A stretch of DNA of 64,000 nucleotides from contig NZ_CP098242.1 of the NCBI RefSeq assembly GCF_027118995.1, forward strand, positions 434,001-498,000, in the 5' to 3' direction. Shown here piece by piece: positions 43,256 to 53,574 of this stretch (position 1 is the stretch's first letter; each line of letters begins with the position of its first letter). The DNA is from Oxalobacter vibrioformis. Lineage in GTDB: Bacteria > Pseudomonadota > Gammaproteobacteria > Burkholderiales > Burkholderiaceae_D. The position numbers and the translations under genes were made by a program. The notes beneath the pieces were generated by a model. It worked only from the letters and a program-made list of their open reading frames with translations, had not been told where the DNA came from and searched no databases.

Positions 43256-44776
43256 ATGAGCAATCTGTATACAGTTGAAGAATTAAGAGGTATTGAAGCG
43301 CTGGCGCTCGCCGAACTGCCGCTTGGCACGCTGATGCAGCGTGCCGGCAGGGAAGCCGCCGAACTGGCCTTGCGCATTTTGTCCCCCCATCATGAAAAGG
43401 CCAGTGTGCTGGTGCTGGCGGGCCCTGGAAATAATGGCGGTGATGCGCTGGAAATGGCGATAGTCCTTGCTGAAAACCGGGTAAACGTATCGGTTTTACA
43501 GCTTTCCAGCCGCAAGCCCCAGGCCGAGGAATCCCGTCTTGCCAGAAAACGCGCGATCAGCACTGCCATCAAGTGGGAGGATGCACTATCCCTTCAGGAC
43601 ACGATCAAATCACTTCCCACCCGGCAATGGGATCTGATTGTTGACGGCATGTTTGGTATTGGCCTGAAAGAACCACTGGATGGCAGCCGCTTTCAGCTTG
43701 CCGAAATGATCAATGCAGCAGACTGTCCTGTCATCGCACTTGATGTGCCCAGCGGCCTGAATGCAGATACCGGCAGCATTTATGGCAAAAACGGGATTGC
43801 TGTGAGGGCAACGCACACCATTACCTTCCTTGGCAACAAGCCGGGGCTGTACACCCACCAGGGAAAAGACTATGCAGGTGAAGTCCATCATGTCCGGCTG
43901 GGCGTTGACGACAGTCATTTCCCCTCGCCTTCCCGCTGGCTGAACCAGCCTGCCCTGTTTTCCGTGATGCTGCGAAAGCGTCGGCATGATACCCACAAGG
44001 GCACGTATGGCAGACTCGCCATACTGGGCGGTGCCGCAGGCATGTCCGGTGCGCCGGTACTGGCAGCTCGGGCAGCACTGCATTGTGGCGCTGGCCTCAC
44101 TTACGCCGTCTACCTCAAAGATCCGCCCCAGCATGATGCCATGCAGCCCGAACTGATGTATCGTGCCGCGCATCACTTTGATTTTTCATCCGTTATATCC
44201 GTGATTGGCCCGGGACTGGGCACATCGAATGCCGCACGAAATTTCGTCAAAGACATTATGGCACTTCATCAGCCACTGGTTCTGGACGCGGATGCCTTGA
44301 ACAGTATTTCAGCAGAAACCGAATTACAGCAAATACTGGAAGACCGGCGCGGGCCGACCATCCTGACCCCCCACCCCCTGGAAGCGGCGCGCCTTCTCAA
44401 CACCACAACAGAAGCCATTCAGTCGGATCGCCTGTCAGTTGCCAATGCCCTCGCCAAGCGCTTTAATGCTGTCGTCGCGCTGAAAGGCTCCGGAACGGTT
44501 ATTGCCGATCGAGACGGGAAAACCGCTATCAACCCGACAGGGGGCCCTGCACTGGCAACTGCGGGAACAGGCGATGTCCTGTCCGGTATTTGCGGCGCTC
44601 TTCTCGCCCAGGGCTGGCCAGCCTGGGAAAGCGCGCTGGCAGCCGTGTGGCTGCATGGCGCGGCGGCAGACGAACTCGTCAGACGAGGAGAAGGGCCTGT
44701 CGGACTGACGGCTGGAGAACTGATCCCTGAAGTCAGAAAAATTCTCAATCGTCTTATCAACGAATACAATCCATAA
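43256..44776 (+). CDS. nnr: bifunctional NAD(P)HX epimerase/dehydratase
   Basis: A 506-residue YjeF-type protein that repairs hydrated NAD(P)H. The N-terminal epimerase domain (about residues 5-215) has MQRAGREAAELAL and VLAGPGNNGGDAL. The C-terminal ADP-dependent dehydratase domain (about 225-500), ribokinase-like, has KGTYGRLAILGGAAGMSGAP, VLDADALN, LTPHPLEAARL and the catalytic ATAGTGDVLSG. Length fits the fused bacterial form. The gene is divergent from rpsB and ends at a bidirectional terminator shared with lon. Confidence 0.95.
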   Translation: MSNLYTVEELRGIEALALAELPLGTLMQRAGREAAELALRILSPHHEKASVLVLAGPGNNGGDALEMAIVLAENRVNVSVLQLSSRKPQAEESRLARKRAISTAIKWEDALSLQDTIKSLPTRQWDLIVDGMFGIGLKEPLDGSRFQLAEMINAADCPVIALDVPSGLNADTGSIYGKNGIAVRATHTITFLGNKPGLYTHQGKDYAGEVHHVRLGVDDSHFPSPSRWLNQPALFSVMLRKRRHDTHKGTYGRLAILGGAAGMSGAPVLAARAALHCGAGLTYAVYLKDPPQHDAMQPELMYRAAHHFDFSSVISVIGPGLGTSNAARNFVKDIMALHQPLVLDADALNSISAETELQQILEDRRGPTILTPHPLEAARLLNTTTEAIQSDRLSVANALAKRFNAVVALKGSGTVIADRDGKTAINPTGGPALATAGTGDVLSGICGALLAQGWPAWESALAAVWLHGAAADELVRRGEGPVGLTAGELIPEVRKILNRLINEYNP

Positions 44777-44804
44777 AAAAACGCTCCTTGCGGAGCGTTT
44801 TTTT
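44775..44804. terminator. bidirectional terminator between nnr and lon
   Basis: ACGCTCC / GGAGCGT around TTGC, with six A before and seven T after, so it can act on both converging transcripts. Confidence 0.88.
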
Positions 44805-44817
44805 GTCATCAGGCGAA

Positions 44818-47238
44818 TCAGTGCCGGATAAGATTATTATCCTTGGGATTGTCCGTCGATTCAGAAGCAACCGGCGAAGAAGGCACTTCCGGCTGCTCTT
44901 CCATTACCTCATCAGGCTGGCTTTCCAGCGCAATCTCAAGCACCTTGTCGATCCAGCGTACCGGCATGATTTCCAGCTTGTTTTTCACGTTATCCGGAAT
45001 TTCGGCCAGATCCTTCACATTTTCCTCTGGAATAATGACCGTTTTGATGCCACCGCGTAATGCGGCAAGGAGTTTTTCCTTTACGCCGCCAATAGGCAGG
45101 ACTTCCCCTCTTAAGGTAATTTCACCGGTCATGGCAACATCTGCCCTCACGGGAATACCACTGTAAACGGACACCAGCGCGGTTGCCATCGAAATACCGG
45201 CTGAGGGGCCATCTTTGGGCGTAGCCCCTTCCGGAACGTGGACATGAATATCCGTTTTTTCAAAGGCTTCATTTTTGATGCCCAGTTTGTTTGCACGACT
45301 GCGCACAACCGTCCGAGCAGCTTCAATGGACTCTTTCATCACGTCACCCAGTGTACCGGTGCGGATGATATTGCCCTTGCCAGGCACGGTAACCGCCTCA
45401 ATCGTCAGCATTTCACCGCCAAACTCCGTCCACGCCAGCCCGGATACCTGACCAACCTGATTTTCCTTTTCAGCGACGCCAAAATCAAACTGGCGAACAC
45501 CAAGGAATTTATCGATATTTCTTGGCGTGACCGTCACCTTGCGGTTCTTTTTCTTCAGAAGCAGCATTTTGACAACCTTGCGGCAGATACGCGAAATTTC
45601 ACGTTCCAGGCCACGAACCCCGGCTTCACGGGTGTAATAACGTACGATATTCCGCAGGGCGCCTTCACTGATTGACAATTCCTCATCCTTCAGACCATTA
45701 CCTTTCATCTGCTTTGGCATCAGGTAACGCTGTGCAATGCTGACTTTCTCATCCTCGGTATAGCCGGACAAACGAATCACTTCCATCCTGTCCAAGAGGG
45801 CGGGCGGGATATTGTACGAGTTGGAGGTGGCGATAAACATCACATCCGACAAGTCAAAGTCAACTTCAACGTAATGGTCTGAAAAAGTATGGTTCTGTTC
45901 CGGGTCCAGCACTTCCAAAAGAGCAGCTGCCGGATCGCCACGGAAATCCGCTCCGATCTTGTCCACCTCATCCAGCAGGAAAAGCGGGTTTCTCACACCG
46001 GATTTGGTCAGGCTCTGCAGAATTTTTCCTGGCAGGGCACCAATATACGTGCGCCTGTGCCCGCGAATCTCGGCCTCATCACGAACACCGCCCAGCGCCA
46101 TCCGGACAAATTTGCGGTTGGTTGCGCGGGCAATAGACTGGCCCAGCGAGGTTTTACCCACGCCCGGAGGGCCCACAAAACACAGGATTGGTGCCTTGAC
46201 CTTGTCGACACGCTGCTGGACCGCAAGATATTCAAGGATCCGCTCCTTGACCCGGTCCAGTCCATAGTGATCATCTTCCAGAATTTTTTCCGCATGGGCC
46301 AGATCGTTATTGACCTTGGATTTTTTCTTCCAGGGCAACGATACCAGCGTTTCGATGTAATTCCGGACAACAGATGCTTCTGCTGACATGGGCGACATGG
46401 AACGCAGTTTTCTCAGCTCGCCACGTGTCTTTTCCAGCGCTTCCTTCGGCATTTTGGCGGCCTTGATCTTTCTTTCGAGCTCTTCAATATCCGCGCCATC
46501 CTCGCCTTCACCCAGCTCTTTCTGGATCGCCTTGACCTGCTCGTTCAGATAATATTCGCGCTGTGACTTTTCCATCTGCCGTTTGACACGACCACGGATT
46601 CTTTTTTCCACCTGTAAAATATCCAGCTCACCTTCAAGGCGTTCCAGCAGGTATTCCATCCGGCGGCTGATATTCACCATTTCAAGCACCACCTGTTTTT
46701 GCTCAAGTTTCAGCGGCAGGTGTGCGGCAATGGTATCGGCAAAACGGCCGGGTTCTTCAATAGAAGACAGGGATACCAGGACTTCATGCGGGATTTTCTT
46801 GTTCAGCTTGATGTACTGTTCAAACTGCTGAACAGTCGCCCGACGCATGGCCTCGACTTCCGGCTCATGCTCCCCTTCCGTTTCCACGGAAGCAACCTGT
46901 GCAGTCAGATAGGCTGCTTCTTCTTCCTGCACATGCTCAATTTTGGCACGGTAAGTGCCTTCCACCAGCACCTTCACGGTACCGTCAGGAAGCTTCAGCA
47001 TCTGGAGAATCGTCGCAACACAGCCGATCTCATAAATATCATCCGCAGACGGGTCATCCTTGGCTGCTGTTTTCTGCGCAGCCAGCATGATGGCCTTGTC
47101 ATTTTCCATGGCTGTCTCAAGCGCATGAATCGACTTGGGACGCCCGACAAAAAGCGGTATGACCATATGAGGGAAAACAACGACATCCCGCAAGGGAAGC
47201 AGCGGCAATCTCGACTGTTCTGGTGTAGTAGTCATCAT
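44818..47238 (-). CDS. lon: ATP-dependent protease Lon
   Basis: An 806-residue Lon of normal length. The N-terminal substrate domain (about 10-200) starts LPLLPLRDVVVFPHMVIPLFVG (split: LRDVVVFPHM). The AAA domain has Walker A GPPGVGKTS (about 355-363) and Walker B FLLDEVDKIG. The protease domain has the Ser in KDGPSAGIS (about 676-684) and the Lys in GGVKEKLLAA. It degrades damaged and regulatory proteins in the cytoplasm. AAGG stands seven bases before the ATG ending at 47238. It is the last gene of tig-clpP-clpX-lon. Confidence 0.97.
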   Translation of the reverse strand: MMTTTPEQSRLPLLPLRDVVVFPHMVIPLFVGRPKSIHALETAMENDKAIMLAAQKTAAKDDPSADDIYEIGCVATILQMLKLPDGTVKVLVEGTYRAKIEHVQEEEAAYLTAQVASVETEGEHEPEVEAMRRATVQQFEQYIKLNKKIPHEVLVSLSSIEEPGRFADTIAAHLPLKLEQKQVVLEMVNISRRMEYLLERLEGELDILQVEKRIRGRVKRQMEKSQREYYLNEQVKAIQKELGEGEDGADIEELERKIKAAKMPKEALEKTRGELRKLRSMSPMSAEASVVRNYIETLVSLPWKKKSKVNNDLAHAEKILEDDHYGLDRVKERILEYLAVQQRVDKVKAPILCFVGPPGVGKTSLGQSIARATNRKFVRMALGGVRDEAEIRGHRRTYIGALPGKILQSLTKSGVRNPLFLLDEVDKIGADFRGDPAAALLEVLDPEQNHTFSDHYVEVDFDLSDVMFIATSNSYNIPPALLDRMEVIRLSGYTEDEKVSIAQRYLMPKQMKGNGLKDEELSISEGALRNIVRYYTREAGVRGLEREISRICRKVVKMLLLKKKNRKVTVTPRNIDKFLGVRQFDFGVAEKENQVGQVSGLAWTEFGGEMLTIEAVTVPGKGNIIRTGTLGDVMKESIEAARTVVRSRANKLGIKNEAFEKTDIHVHVPEGATPKDGPSAGISMATALVSVYSGIPVRADVAMTGEITLRGEVLPIGGVKEKLLAALRGGIKTVIIPEENVKDLAEIPDNVKNKLEIMPVRWIDKVLEIALESQPDEVMEEQPEVPSSPVASESTDNPKDNNLIRH

Positions 47239-47268
47239 GACAAACCTTTTTCAGTAAACTCAACCCTT

Positions 47269-47296
47269 TATGTAAGCGCTAAACGGCAAAAAACAA
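47269..47296 (-). promoter_or_regulatory. possible lon promoter
   Basis: On the minus strand, TTGTTT (47291-47296), 16-bp spacer, TACATA (47269-47274). I looked for a heat-shock type -35/-10 (CTTGAAA, CCCCAT) and did not find one. Confidence 0.35.
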
Positions 47297-47415
47297 GGGA
47301 CATAAAGAAATAAGTTGTTACAAACTGTTTGCGACAACCGCAAAAACCGTGCAGTTAATCACACAAAACCGGGCATTCATACCGGCATATCGCTTGAAAA
47401 TCCACCCTGGGCAGA

Positions 47416-48687
47416 TCAGCTCTGGCCTGCCACCTTTTGTTTGTCCTGATAAATCAATAATGGTTTCGCGTCGTTATTGATCGTGTTCTCATCAATAACC
47501 ACTTTACTGACATTTTGCTCGGTCGGCAATTCGTACATGACATCAAGCAGCAGATGTTCCATGATGGAACGCAAACCTCTTGCACCTGTTTTGCGCTCCA
47601 GTGCCTTTTTGGCAATGGAAGAAAGTGCTGCCGGGCGAATTTCCAGTTCGGCGCCTTCCATTTCAAGCAGCTTGGTGTACTGCTTGACCAGTGCATTTTT
47701 GGGTTCCTGAAGAATCTGGATCAGCGCCGCCTCCGTCAGCTCATTTAGCGTGGCAACAACCGGCAGACGCCCCACCAGTTCAGGAATCAGACCAAACTTG
47801 ATGAGGTCTTCAGGCTCGACATTCACCAGGACTTCGTTATCACTCTTTTCACTCTGACTCTTGACGTTGGCGGAAAATCCGATACCGCCTTTTTCCGATC
47901 GATCAGATATGATCTTTGTCAGCCCGTCAAAGGCGCCGCCACAGATAAACATGATGTTGGTGGTATCCACCTGGATGAAATCCTGATTGGGATGCTTGCG
48001 CCCGCCTTGAGGCGGTACAGAAGCCATGGTGCCCTCAATCATCTTCAAAAGCGCCTGCTGTACCCCTTCTCCTGATACATCGCGGGTAATGGACGGATTG
48101 TCGGATTTGCGCGAAATCTTGTCGATTTCATCAATATAGACGATACCACGCTGGGCCCTTTCCACATCATAATCACAATTCTGCAGCAGTTTCTGGATGA
48201 TGTTTTCCACATCCTCCCCCACATACCCGGCCTCTGTCAGGGTTGTCGCATCTGCAATCACAAAAGGTACATTCAGCATACGCGCCAGCGTTTGCGCAAG
48301 CAGGGTTTTGCCTGACCCGGTCGGGCCAATCAGCAGGATATTGCTCTTGGAAAGCTCGACATCATCGTCTTTGCCGGCAAAATAGCGCAGGCGTTTATAG
48401 TGGTTATATACCGCAACAGACAGAATTTTCTTTGCCAGGGTTTGACCAATAACATACTGGTCAAGCAATTCACAGATTTCCATGGGCGTTGGCAGCTCTT
48501 CCCTGTTTTCCCTGGAAAATTCGGGATTCAGGATTTCATCCCTGATGATGTCATTACATAAATCAATACATTCATCACAGATAAAAACGGAAGGACCGGC
48601 AATCAGCTTTTTCACTTCATTCTGGCTTTTTCCGCAAAATGAGCAATAAAGCAGCTTTTCGCCTGAAGATGAGTTGTTTTCTGACAT
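47416..48687 (-). CDS. clpX: ATP-dependent Clp protease ATP-binding subunit ClpX
   Basis: A 423-residue unfoldase that feeds proteins to ClpP. The N-terminal zinc-binding domain has [19 protein letters not shown] (about residues 15-43). The AAA domain has Walker [16 protein letters not shown] (about 119-133), Walker [10 protein letters not shown] and the pore-loop region. Length is standard. It lies 170 bp downstream of clpP. Confidence 0.97.
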   Translation of the reverse strand: MSENNSSSGEKLLYCSFCGKSQNEVKKLIAGPSVFICDECIDLCNDIIRDEILNPEFSRENREELPTPMEICELLDQYVIGQTLAKKILSVAVYNHYKRLRYFAGKDDDVELSKSNILLIGPTGSGKTLLAQTLARMLNVPFVIADATTLTEAGYVGEDVENIIQKLLQNCDYDVERAQRGIVYIDEIDKISRKSDNPSITRDVSGEGVQQALLKMIEGTMASVPPQGGRKHPNQDFIQVDTTNIMFICGGAFDGLTKIISDRSEKGGIGFSANVKSQSEKSDNEVLVNVEPEDLIKFGLIPELVGRLPVVATLNELTEAALIQILQEPKNALVKQYTKLLEMEGAELEIRPAALSSIAKKALERKTGARGLRSIMEHLLLDVMYELPTEQNVSKVVIDENTINNDAKPLLIYQDKQKVAGQS

Positions 48688-48857
48688 GGGAGAGTTAACA
48701 GATAAAGTGATTCGGAAGAAAAATGAATTTGTTCAGGGCTTGTGAACAAGATAGCACAAGATGAAAAAAGACGCAGGATTTCCCGCAAGCCGGAAGCGTT
48801 ACCCCCTATCCGGCCAGCGGGCTTAAAACAGGAAAACCCCGTAAAAACAAGGATTAA

Positions 48858-49484
48858 TCAAGTCCGGTGCGTCAACACCTGGTCAATCAGACCATACGCG
48901 GCTGCCTCATCTGCAGACATGAAGTTGTCCCGTTCGGTATCCAGGCCAACCTGCTCGATACGCTTACCCGTATTCTCAGCCAGAATGGCATTGAGTCTTT
49001 CACGCAGATACAGGATTTCACGGGCATGAATTTCAATATCCGACGCCTGCCCCTGTGCACCGCCGGATGGCTGGTGAATCATGATGCGTGAATTTGGGAG
49101 GGAAAAACGCTTGCCCTTCGCACCGGCAGCCAGGAGAAAAGCACCCATGGATGCGGCCAGGCCCGTACACAAGGTGGACACGTCCGGCTTGATGAACTGC
49201 ATCGTGTCATAAATCGCCATACCGGCAGAAACCGAGCCGCCCGGTGAATTGATATAAAGCGAAATCTCCTTGTCCGGGTTTTCGCTTTCCAGAAAAAGCA
49301 ACTGCGCAACAACCAGGTTGGCATTATGGTCATTGACCGGCCCAACCAGGAAAATGATTCTTTCCTTGAGCAGGCGTGAGTAAATATCAAAGGCACGCTC
49401 ACCGCGTCCGCTCTGCTCAATCACCATCGGAATCATGCCAAGCATTTCCGTGTCCAGTGCTGATTGTCGAAAGTGTGAATTCAT
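48858..49484 (-). CDS. clpP: ATP-dependent Clp protease proteolytic subunit
   Basis: A 208-residue Ser protease. The catalytic Ser is in [11 protein letters not shown] (about residue 106), the His in [12 protein letters not shown] (about 131) and the Asp near the C-terminal ERDNFMS. Start [23 protein letters not shown] (split over residues 17-39) and length are typical. It forms the 14-mer chamber used by ClpX. It is 38 bp downstream of tig. Confidence 0.97.
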   Translation of the reverse strand: MNSHFRQSALDTEMLGMIPMVIEQSGRGERAFDIYSRLLKERIIFLVGPVNDHNANLVVAQLLFLESENPDKEISLYINSPGGSVSAGMAIYDTMQFIKPDVSTLCTGLAASMGAFLLAAGAKGKRFSLPNSRIMIHQPSGGAQGQASDIEIHAREILYLRERLNAILAENTGKRIEQVGLDTERDNFMSADEAAAYGLIDQVLTHRT

Positions 49485-49522
49485 CTCGTTTTTTCCCAGT
49501 AAAAAATATCAGCCATTCGGGA

Positions 49523-50866
49523 TTAAAGCTGCTGAGCCATCAGTTCGGAAAACGGCATGGCTTTTTCAACTGTTTTTGCATGATCAAAAACATAGTCAAC
49601 CACCTTGTCTTCCATAACCAGCGCTTCCAGTTCCTGGCGGCGGCTGGACTCATTCATGTAATAATCCACGATCATTTTCGGATTTTCATACGTTGAACCG
49701 ATTTCCTCGGCTCTTGCCCGTACTTCATCATCCGAAACCTTGAACTTGTCGTCCTTGATGAAATCAGTGAAAATCAGGCCCAGGCGAACCCGTCTTTCGG
49801 CCTGTTCCGAAAACAGCTCCGGCGGCAGCGGCTCATCCATCTTGACAGGCATTCCCTTGTCCTGCAGATCCTTCAGGGCTGCCTGCATCATTTGATTTAT
49901 TTCCTGTTGCAGCAGGGCATTGGGCAAATCAAATTCAGCAGCTTTCAGAAGGGCGTCCATCACGCGCTTCTTGTTAAGCGCGGCAAGACGGCTTTTTGTT
50001 TCCATCTTGAGGTTTTTCTCGATTTCTGCACGCATTTTCTCGACACTGCCATCCGCAATACCCAGTGCCTTGGCAAAATCCTCGTTGATATCCGGCAGGT
50101 GAGCCCATTCCACATTTTTCACCGTGATAGTGAACTCGGCTGTTTTGCCAGCCACATTATCACCGTGGTAATCCTCCGGAAAGTGCAGGTCAAAGGTCTT
50201 GCTGTCACCTTTTTTCAGCCCGCGTGCAGCCGCTTCAAATTCCGGCAGCATCTGGCCTTCACCCAGCGTGAAGGGAAAGTCATCCGCTTTACCGCCTTCA
50301 AACTCGACCCCGTCAATTTTGCCCACAAAATCAACGATAACACGATCTCCGTCCTGCGCTGAGGTATCAGCACCACCGTCACCATGATCAGTCTGCTCTC
50401 CCTTGACATGGAAATGTGCCTGGCGTTTTCTCAGAATATCAATGGTTCTGTCAACTTCCTCACCCGTGACTTCCGATGTGACTTTTTCCAGTTCAATCTG
50501 CCCCATATCACCCAGTTTTACGTCCGGATAAACTTCAAAGGTGGCATTGAAAGCCATGGTACCCTCAGGCACATCATCGGCCTTTTGTTCAAACCTCGGG
50601 TAACCGGCAATGCTCAGATCCTTTTCCCGTGCAACCTGGTCAAAAGCCCTGAATATCTTTTCCCTTACCACATCACTTTCGATCTGCTGGCCATACTGAG
50701 CCTTTACCATATTCATTGGCACCTTGCCCGGCCTGAATCCAGGCGCTTTCGCGTTTTTGGCCTGTCTCTTGAGGCGTTGATCAACTTCCTTTTCAACTTC
50801 ATCAATCGGAATCGTAATGGTCACGCGTCTTTCGAGCTTTTCCAGAGTTTCAACTGCATTTGCCAT
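49523..50866 (-). CDS. tig: trigger factor
   Basis: A 447-residue ribosome-bound chaperone and peptidyl-prolyl isomerase. The ribosome-binding signature is in GFRPGKVPMNMV (about residues 44-55), the FKBP domain is about 165-250 (DRVIVDFVGKIDGVEFEGG), and the C-terminal helical arms follow. A small acidic/glycine insert (DHGDGGADTSAQDG) precedes the FKBP core. It is first gene of tig-clpP-clpX-lon, with a good promoter 160 bp upstream. Confidence 0.96.
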   Translation of the reverse strand: MANAVETLEKLERRVTITIPIDEVEKEVDQRLKRQAKNAKAPGFRPGKVPMNMVKAQYGQQIESDVVREKIFRAFDQVAREKDLSIAGYPRFEQKADDVPEGTMAFNATFEVYPDVKLGDMGQIELEKVTSEVTGEEVDRTIDILRKRQAHFHVKGEQTDHGDGGADTSAQDGDRVIVDFVGKIDGVEFEGGKADDFPFTLGEGQMLPEFEAAARGLKKGDSKTFDLHFPEDYHGDNVAGKTAEFTITVKNVEWAHLPDINEDFAKALGIADGSVEKMRAEIEKNLKMETKSRLAALNKKRVMDALLKAAEFDLPNALLQQEINQMMQAALKDLQDKGMPVKMDEPLPPELFSEQAERRVRLGLIFTDFIKDDKFKVSDDEVRARAEEIGSTYENPKMIVDYYMNESSRRQELEALVMEDKVVDYVFDHAKTVEKAMPFSELMAQQL

Positions 50867-51027
50867 GTAATTAATCCAAAAAAATATCAGGCTCTGAAAC
50901 CGGCACATACCCGGACTTCAAAGCCACCGTCTTATTATGAAAAGAATAACCAGGGAATGAACACCAAAAGCCGAATCTGCCAGCATTTCGGGTATTCCAC
51001 AATTCGTCCGTAAAAAATTCGTCCGTC

Positions 51028-51056
51028 ATTTTAGCTGTTTTATGCCAATACGGCAA
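51028..51056 (-). promoter_or_regulatory. tig promoter
   Basis: On the minus strand, TTGCCG (51051-51056), a 17-bp spacer and TAAAAT (51028-51033). It gives a leader of about 155 bases. Confidence 0.6.
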
Positions 51057-51136
51057 AGGTCCTGATTTAATTGCAGTAAAATTGAGTATACCGATAAAAA
51101 TACTCGAATCATCCGGCCTGAGACATTCCTGGCTGT

Positions 51137-51165
51137 TTGTCCGATATTTTTATTTATCCTAAAAT
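51137..51165 (+). promoter_or_regulatory. fdxA promoter
   Basis: TTGTCC (51137-51142), a 17-bp spacer and TAAAAT (51160-51165), about 65 bases of leader before the ATG. Confidence 0.55.
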
Positions 51166-51235
51166 AAAAGGTTTTAACCGATAACATTAAACCGTTTGTA
51201 TCCCTGACTGTTTTTTTGGAATAAACAGGATTCTT

Positions 51236-51559
51236 ATGCCTCATGTCGTTACTGATGCCTGCGTGCTTTGCAAATACACCGATTGCGTGGATGTCTGCCC
51301 TGTCGACTGTTTTCATGAAGGGCCGAATTTTCTGGTCATCAATCCGGATGAGTGTATCGACTGTGCCGTCTGTGTCCCTGAATGCCCGGCTGCTGCCATT
51401 TTTGCATCAGAAGACGTTCCAGGGGACATGCAGGAGTATATTGCCCTCAACGCCGAACTCAGCAAGACCTGGCCGAGCATTACAAGAGCAAAAGCCGCCC
51501 TGCCTGATGCTGACAAATGGAAAGATGTCAAAGACAAGCTGAAATATCTGGAAAAATAA
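51236..51559 (+). CDS. fdxA: 7Fe-type ferredoxin (FdxA)
   Basis: A 107-residue ferredoxin with two cluster motifs: [17 protein letters not shown] (residues about 9-25) and [12 protein letters not shown] (about 40-51). The spacing of the first fits a 3Fe-4S plus 4Fe-4S (7Fe) ferredoxin of the Azotobacter FdI/FdxA type. An acidic C-terminal extension ([16 protein letters not shown]) is usual in this group. It is a cytoplasmic one-electron carrier. A ferredoxin-NADP reductase follows 45 bp downstream, so the two are likely partners. Confidence 0.93.
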   Translation: MPHVVTDACVLCKYTDCVDVCPVDCFHEGPNFLVINPDECIDCAVCVPECPAAAIFASEDVPGDMQEYIALNAELSKTWPSITRAKAALPDADKWKDVKDKLKYLEK

Positions 51560-51604
51560 TCCTTATACTCAGTCGCCTCGACAAAGCGCTGAAAAATACC
51601 GACT

Positions 51605-52666
51605 ATGAACTCTTCATCAGAAAACAGTATCCCTATTGAAGCCGACGCCGTTATCGTCGGTGCCGGTCCTGTGGGCCTCTTCCAGGTATTTGAACTGGGC
51701 CTTCTGGAAATCAAGGCACACGTCATTGATATCCTGCCATTCGTTGGCGGACAGTGCATTGAACTTTATCCGGACAAACCGATTTATGACATTCCGGCTG
51801 TTCCTGTATGCACCGGCGTGGAACTGACCGACAACCTGATGAAGCAGATTGAGCCTTTTGGCCCGACCTTTCACCTGGGGCAGGAAGTCACCCAGGTCAA
51901 CAAACGGGAAGACGGCCGTTTTGATGTCGAAACCTCTGCCGGCACCCGATTCATCAGCAAAACCGTTTTTATTGCTGCAGGCGTTGGCGCTTTCCAGCCC
52001 CGTACGCTCAAGCTCAACGGCATCGAACAATTTGAGGGAAGCCAGCTCTTTTACCGGGTAAAGGACCCTGAAGCATTCCGGGGCAAAAATATCGTGGTAT
52101 GCGGCGGCGGTGATTCCGCACTCGACTGGGCACTGAGCCTGGTTGATGTCGCCGAATCGGTTGTCCTGCTTCATCGCCGTGAGGAATTCCGCGCCGCCCC
52201 CGCTTCGGTTTCAAAAATGCAGGCGCTGTGCGAAGACTTCATGATGCAATCGCTGACTGGACAAATCACCGGCTTTGAAACGCTGGACGGCAAACTCGCC
52301 GAAATCCGTGTAACCGGCCTGGATGGCGTCACACGCCGTGTTCCCCTTGATTGCCTACTGGTCTTTTACGGGCTTTCTCCCAAACTGGGCCCCATCGAGC
52401 ATTGGGGGCTTCAAATCGATCGTCGGCAGATTGTCGTGGACACCGAAAAATTTGAAACCAATATTCCGGGTATTTTTGCTGTTGGTGACATCAATACCTA
52501 TCCGGGCAAAAAAAAGCTGATCCTTTCCGGATTTCATGAAACGGCACTCGCATCCTTTGCTGCAGCGCCCTATGTTTTTCCGGAAAAGAAAATCCATCTC
52601 CAGTACACGACAACCTCGCCAAAACTGCACAAGATACTGGGCGTCGATACGCCTGTCTTCGATTGA
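51605..52666 (+). CDS. ferredoxin-NADP reductase (thioredoxin-reductase-like)
   Basis: A 353-residue FAD enzyme of the TrxR-like ferredoxin-NADP+ reductase type. FAD motif [19 protein letters not shown] (about residues 16-34); NADPH motif [17 protein letters not shown] (about 164-180); second FAD motif [18 protein letters not shown] (about 288-305). There is no CxxC, so it is not a thioredoxin reductase. It would move electrons between NADPH and ferredoxin in the cytoplasm. Its place behind fdxA supports this. Confidence 0.92.
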   Translation: MNSSSENSIPIEADAVIVGAGPVGLFQVFELGLLEIKAHVIDILPFVGGQCIELYPDKPIYDIPAVPVCTGVELTDNLMKQIEPFGPTFHLGQEVTQVNKREDGRFDVETSAGTRFISKTVFIAAGVGAFQPRTLKLNGIEQFEGSQLFYRVKDPEAFRGKNIVVCGGGDSALDWALSLVDVAESVVLLHRREEFRAAPASVSKMQALCEDFMMQSLTGQITGFETLDGKLAEIRVTGLDGVTRRVPLDCLLVFYGLSPKLGPIEHWGLQIDRRQIVVDTEKFETNIPGIFAVGDINTYPGKKKLILSGFHETALASFAAAPYVFPEKKIHLQYTTTSPKLHKILGVDTPVFD

Positions 52667-52691
52667 TGCCTGATTGATTCGAGAGATTTTC

Positions 52692-52726
52692 AAAACCGTT
52701 CCGGTAATTGCCGGAACGGTTTTTTG
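52692..52726 (+). terminator. intrinsic terminator of the fdxA-reductase operon
   Basis: A perfect 13-bp stem (AAAACCGTTCCGG / CCGGAACGGTTTT) around a 6-base loop, then TTG. Confidence 0.9.
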
Positions 52727-52812
52727 TTTACCGGATTATTTAGTAAACTAGTTAAAAAAAACATAAACCGCCTATTCTTACATTCGTACTAACAGACTCC
52801 GATATTCATTCC

Positions 52813-53433
52813 GTGAACAAAGCAACCTCTGATGAGATTTACGCATTGCTCCCCCAGACGCAATGCAAAAAATGCGGCCACGGCTGCTGCCGTGACTATG
52901 CCGAAGCCATCGCAGACGGAGCACCGATCAACTGCTGTCCGACAGGTGGTGCAAAAGGCATTCGCCGCCTTTCCCGCCTCACAGGAAAACCCTATATACC
53001 GCTTGATACCCGATATGGCGAAGAACGACCGCGGGATATCGCGGTTATTGATGAATCACTCTGCATCGGATGCCGCCTGTGTATTAATGCGTGCCCGGTC
53101 GATGCCATTATCGGTACCAACGGCTTTACCCATACGGTGCTTTCCCTGAAATGCACCGGTTGCGATCTCTGCACACCAGTATGCCCTGTTGACTGCATCA
53201 TCATGACAAACACCAGTGGAGAAAAAACCGGATGGGATGCATGGTCCACTGCACAGGCGAAACGCGCCCGCGTCAATCATGAGCGCCGCCAACAAAGACT
53301 GAAACACGAAGCAGAAATCGAACGCATCCGCCTGGAAGCACTGGCCAAAACCGGCTCTGCCGGAAGAAAAAAGAAAAATGCGGTGCTTGCCGCCGTGGAA
53401 AAGGCACGGAAAAAAGCATCAGGTCAAACCTGA
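52813..53433 (+). CDS. soluble RnfB/RsxB-like ferredoxin protein
   Basis: A 206-residue iron-sulfur protein. An N-terminal Fe-S domain of RnfB type is at residues about 18-45 (CKKCGHGCCRDYA then CCPTGG), and two 4Fe-4S motifs follow (CIGCRLCINACPVD, about 83-96; CTGCDLCTPVCPVDC, about 113-127). A basic/acidic coiled tail ends it. True RnfB starts with a hydrophobic membrane anchor, which is missing here, and no other rnf genes are near. The GTG start at 52813 has no clear ribosome site. In betaproteobacteria such a short RnfB commonly lies before nth, as here; its partner is not established. Confidence 0.88.
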   Translation: MNKATSDEIYALLPQTQCKKCGHGCCRDYAEAIADGAPINCCPTGGAKGIRRLSRLTGKPYIPLDTRYGEERPRDIAVIDESLCIGCRLCINACPVDAIIGTNGFTHTVLSLKCTGCDLCTPVCPVDCIIMTNTSGEKTGWDAWSTAQAKRARVNHERRQQRLKHEAEIERIRLEALAKTGSAGRKKKNAVLAAVEKARKKASGQT

Positions 53434-53574
53434 TTCACGGTTTTCAACTGTCTTGCACAGCGTTCCTGCAGCGCTATGGTGTCTGTGTTATGCTGAAAAA
53501 TCACAATCAACTCATTGAGCCACACCACTGGCACAAAAACCGGCGTGATGGCTTTTATTTAGCGTATCCAGACC

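Larger units (their letters stand above)
50867..51235. other. 369-bp divergent intergenic region, tig/fdxA
   Basis: No gene seen. It holds one promoter for each side (51028-51056 for tig, 51137-51165 for fdxA), an 11/10-base direct repeat (ATTCGTCCGT at about 51002 and 51017) near the tig start point, and AT-rich sequence. I looked for a tRNA, which often lies before tig in this group, and did not find one. Confidence 0.6.

Noticed and set aside
47297..47415. Heat-shock promoter before lon
   Set aside because: No match to CTTGAAA with CCCCAT at the right spacing; only a weak ordinary promoter seen.
50867..51235. Search for a tRNA before tig
   Set aside because: No cloverleaf or T-loop sequence (GGTTCGAATC type) found.
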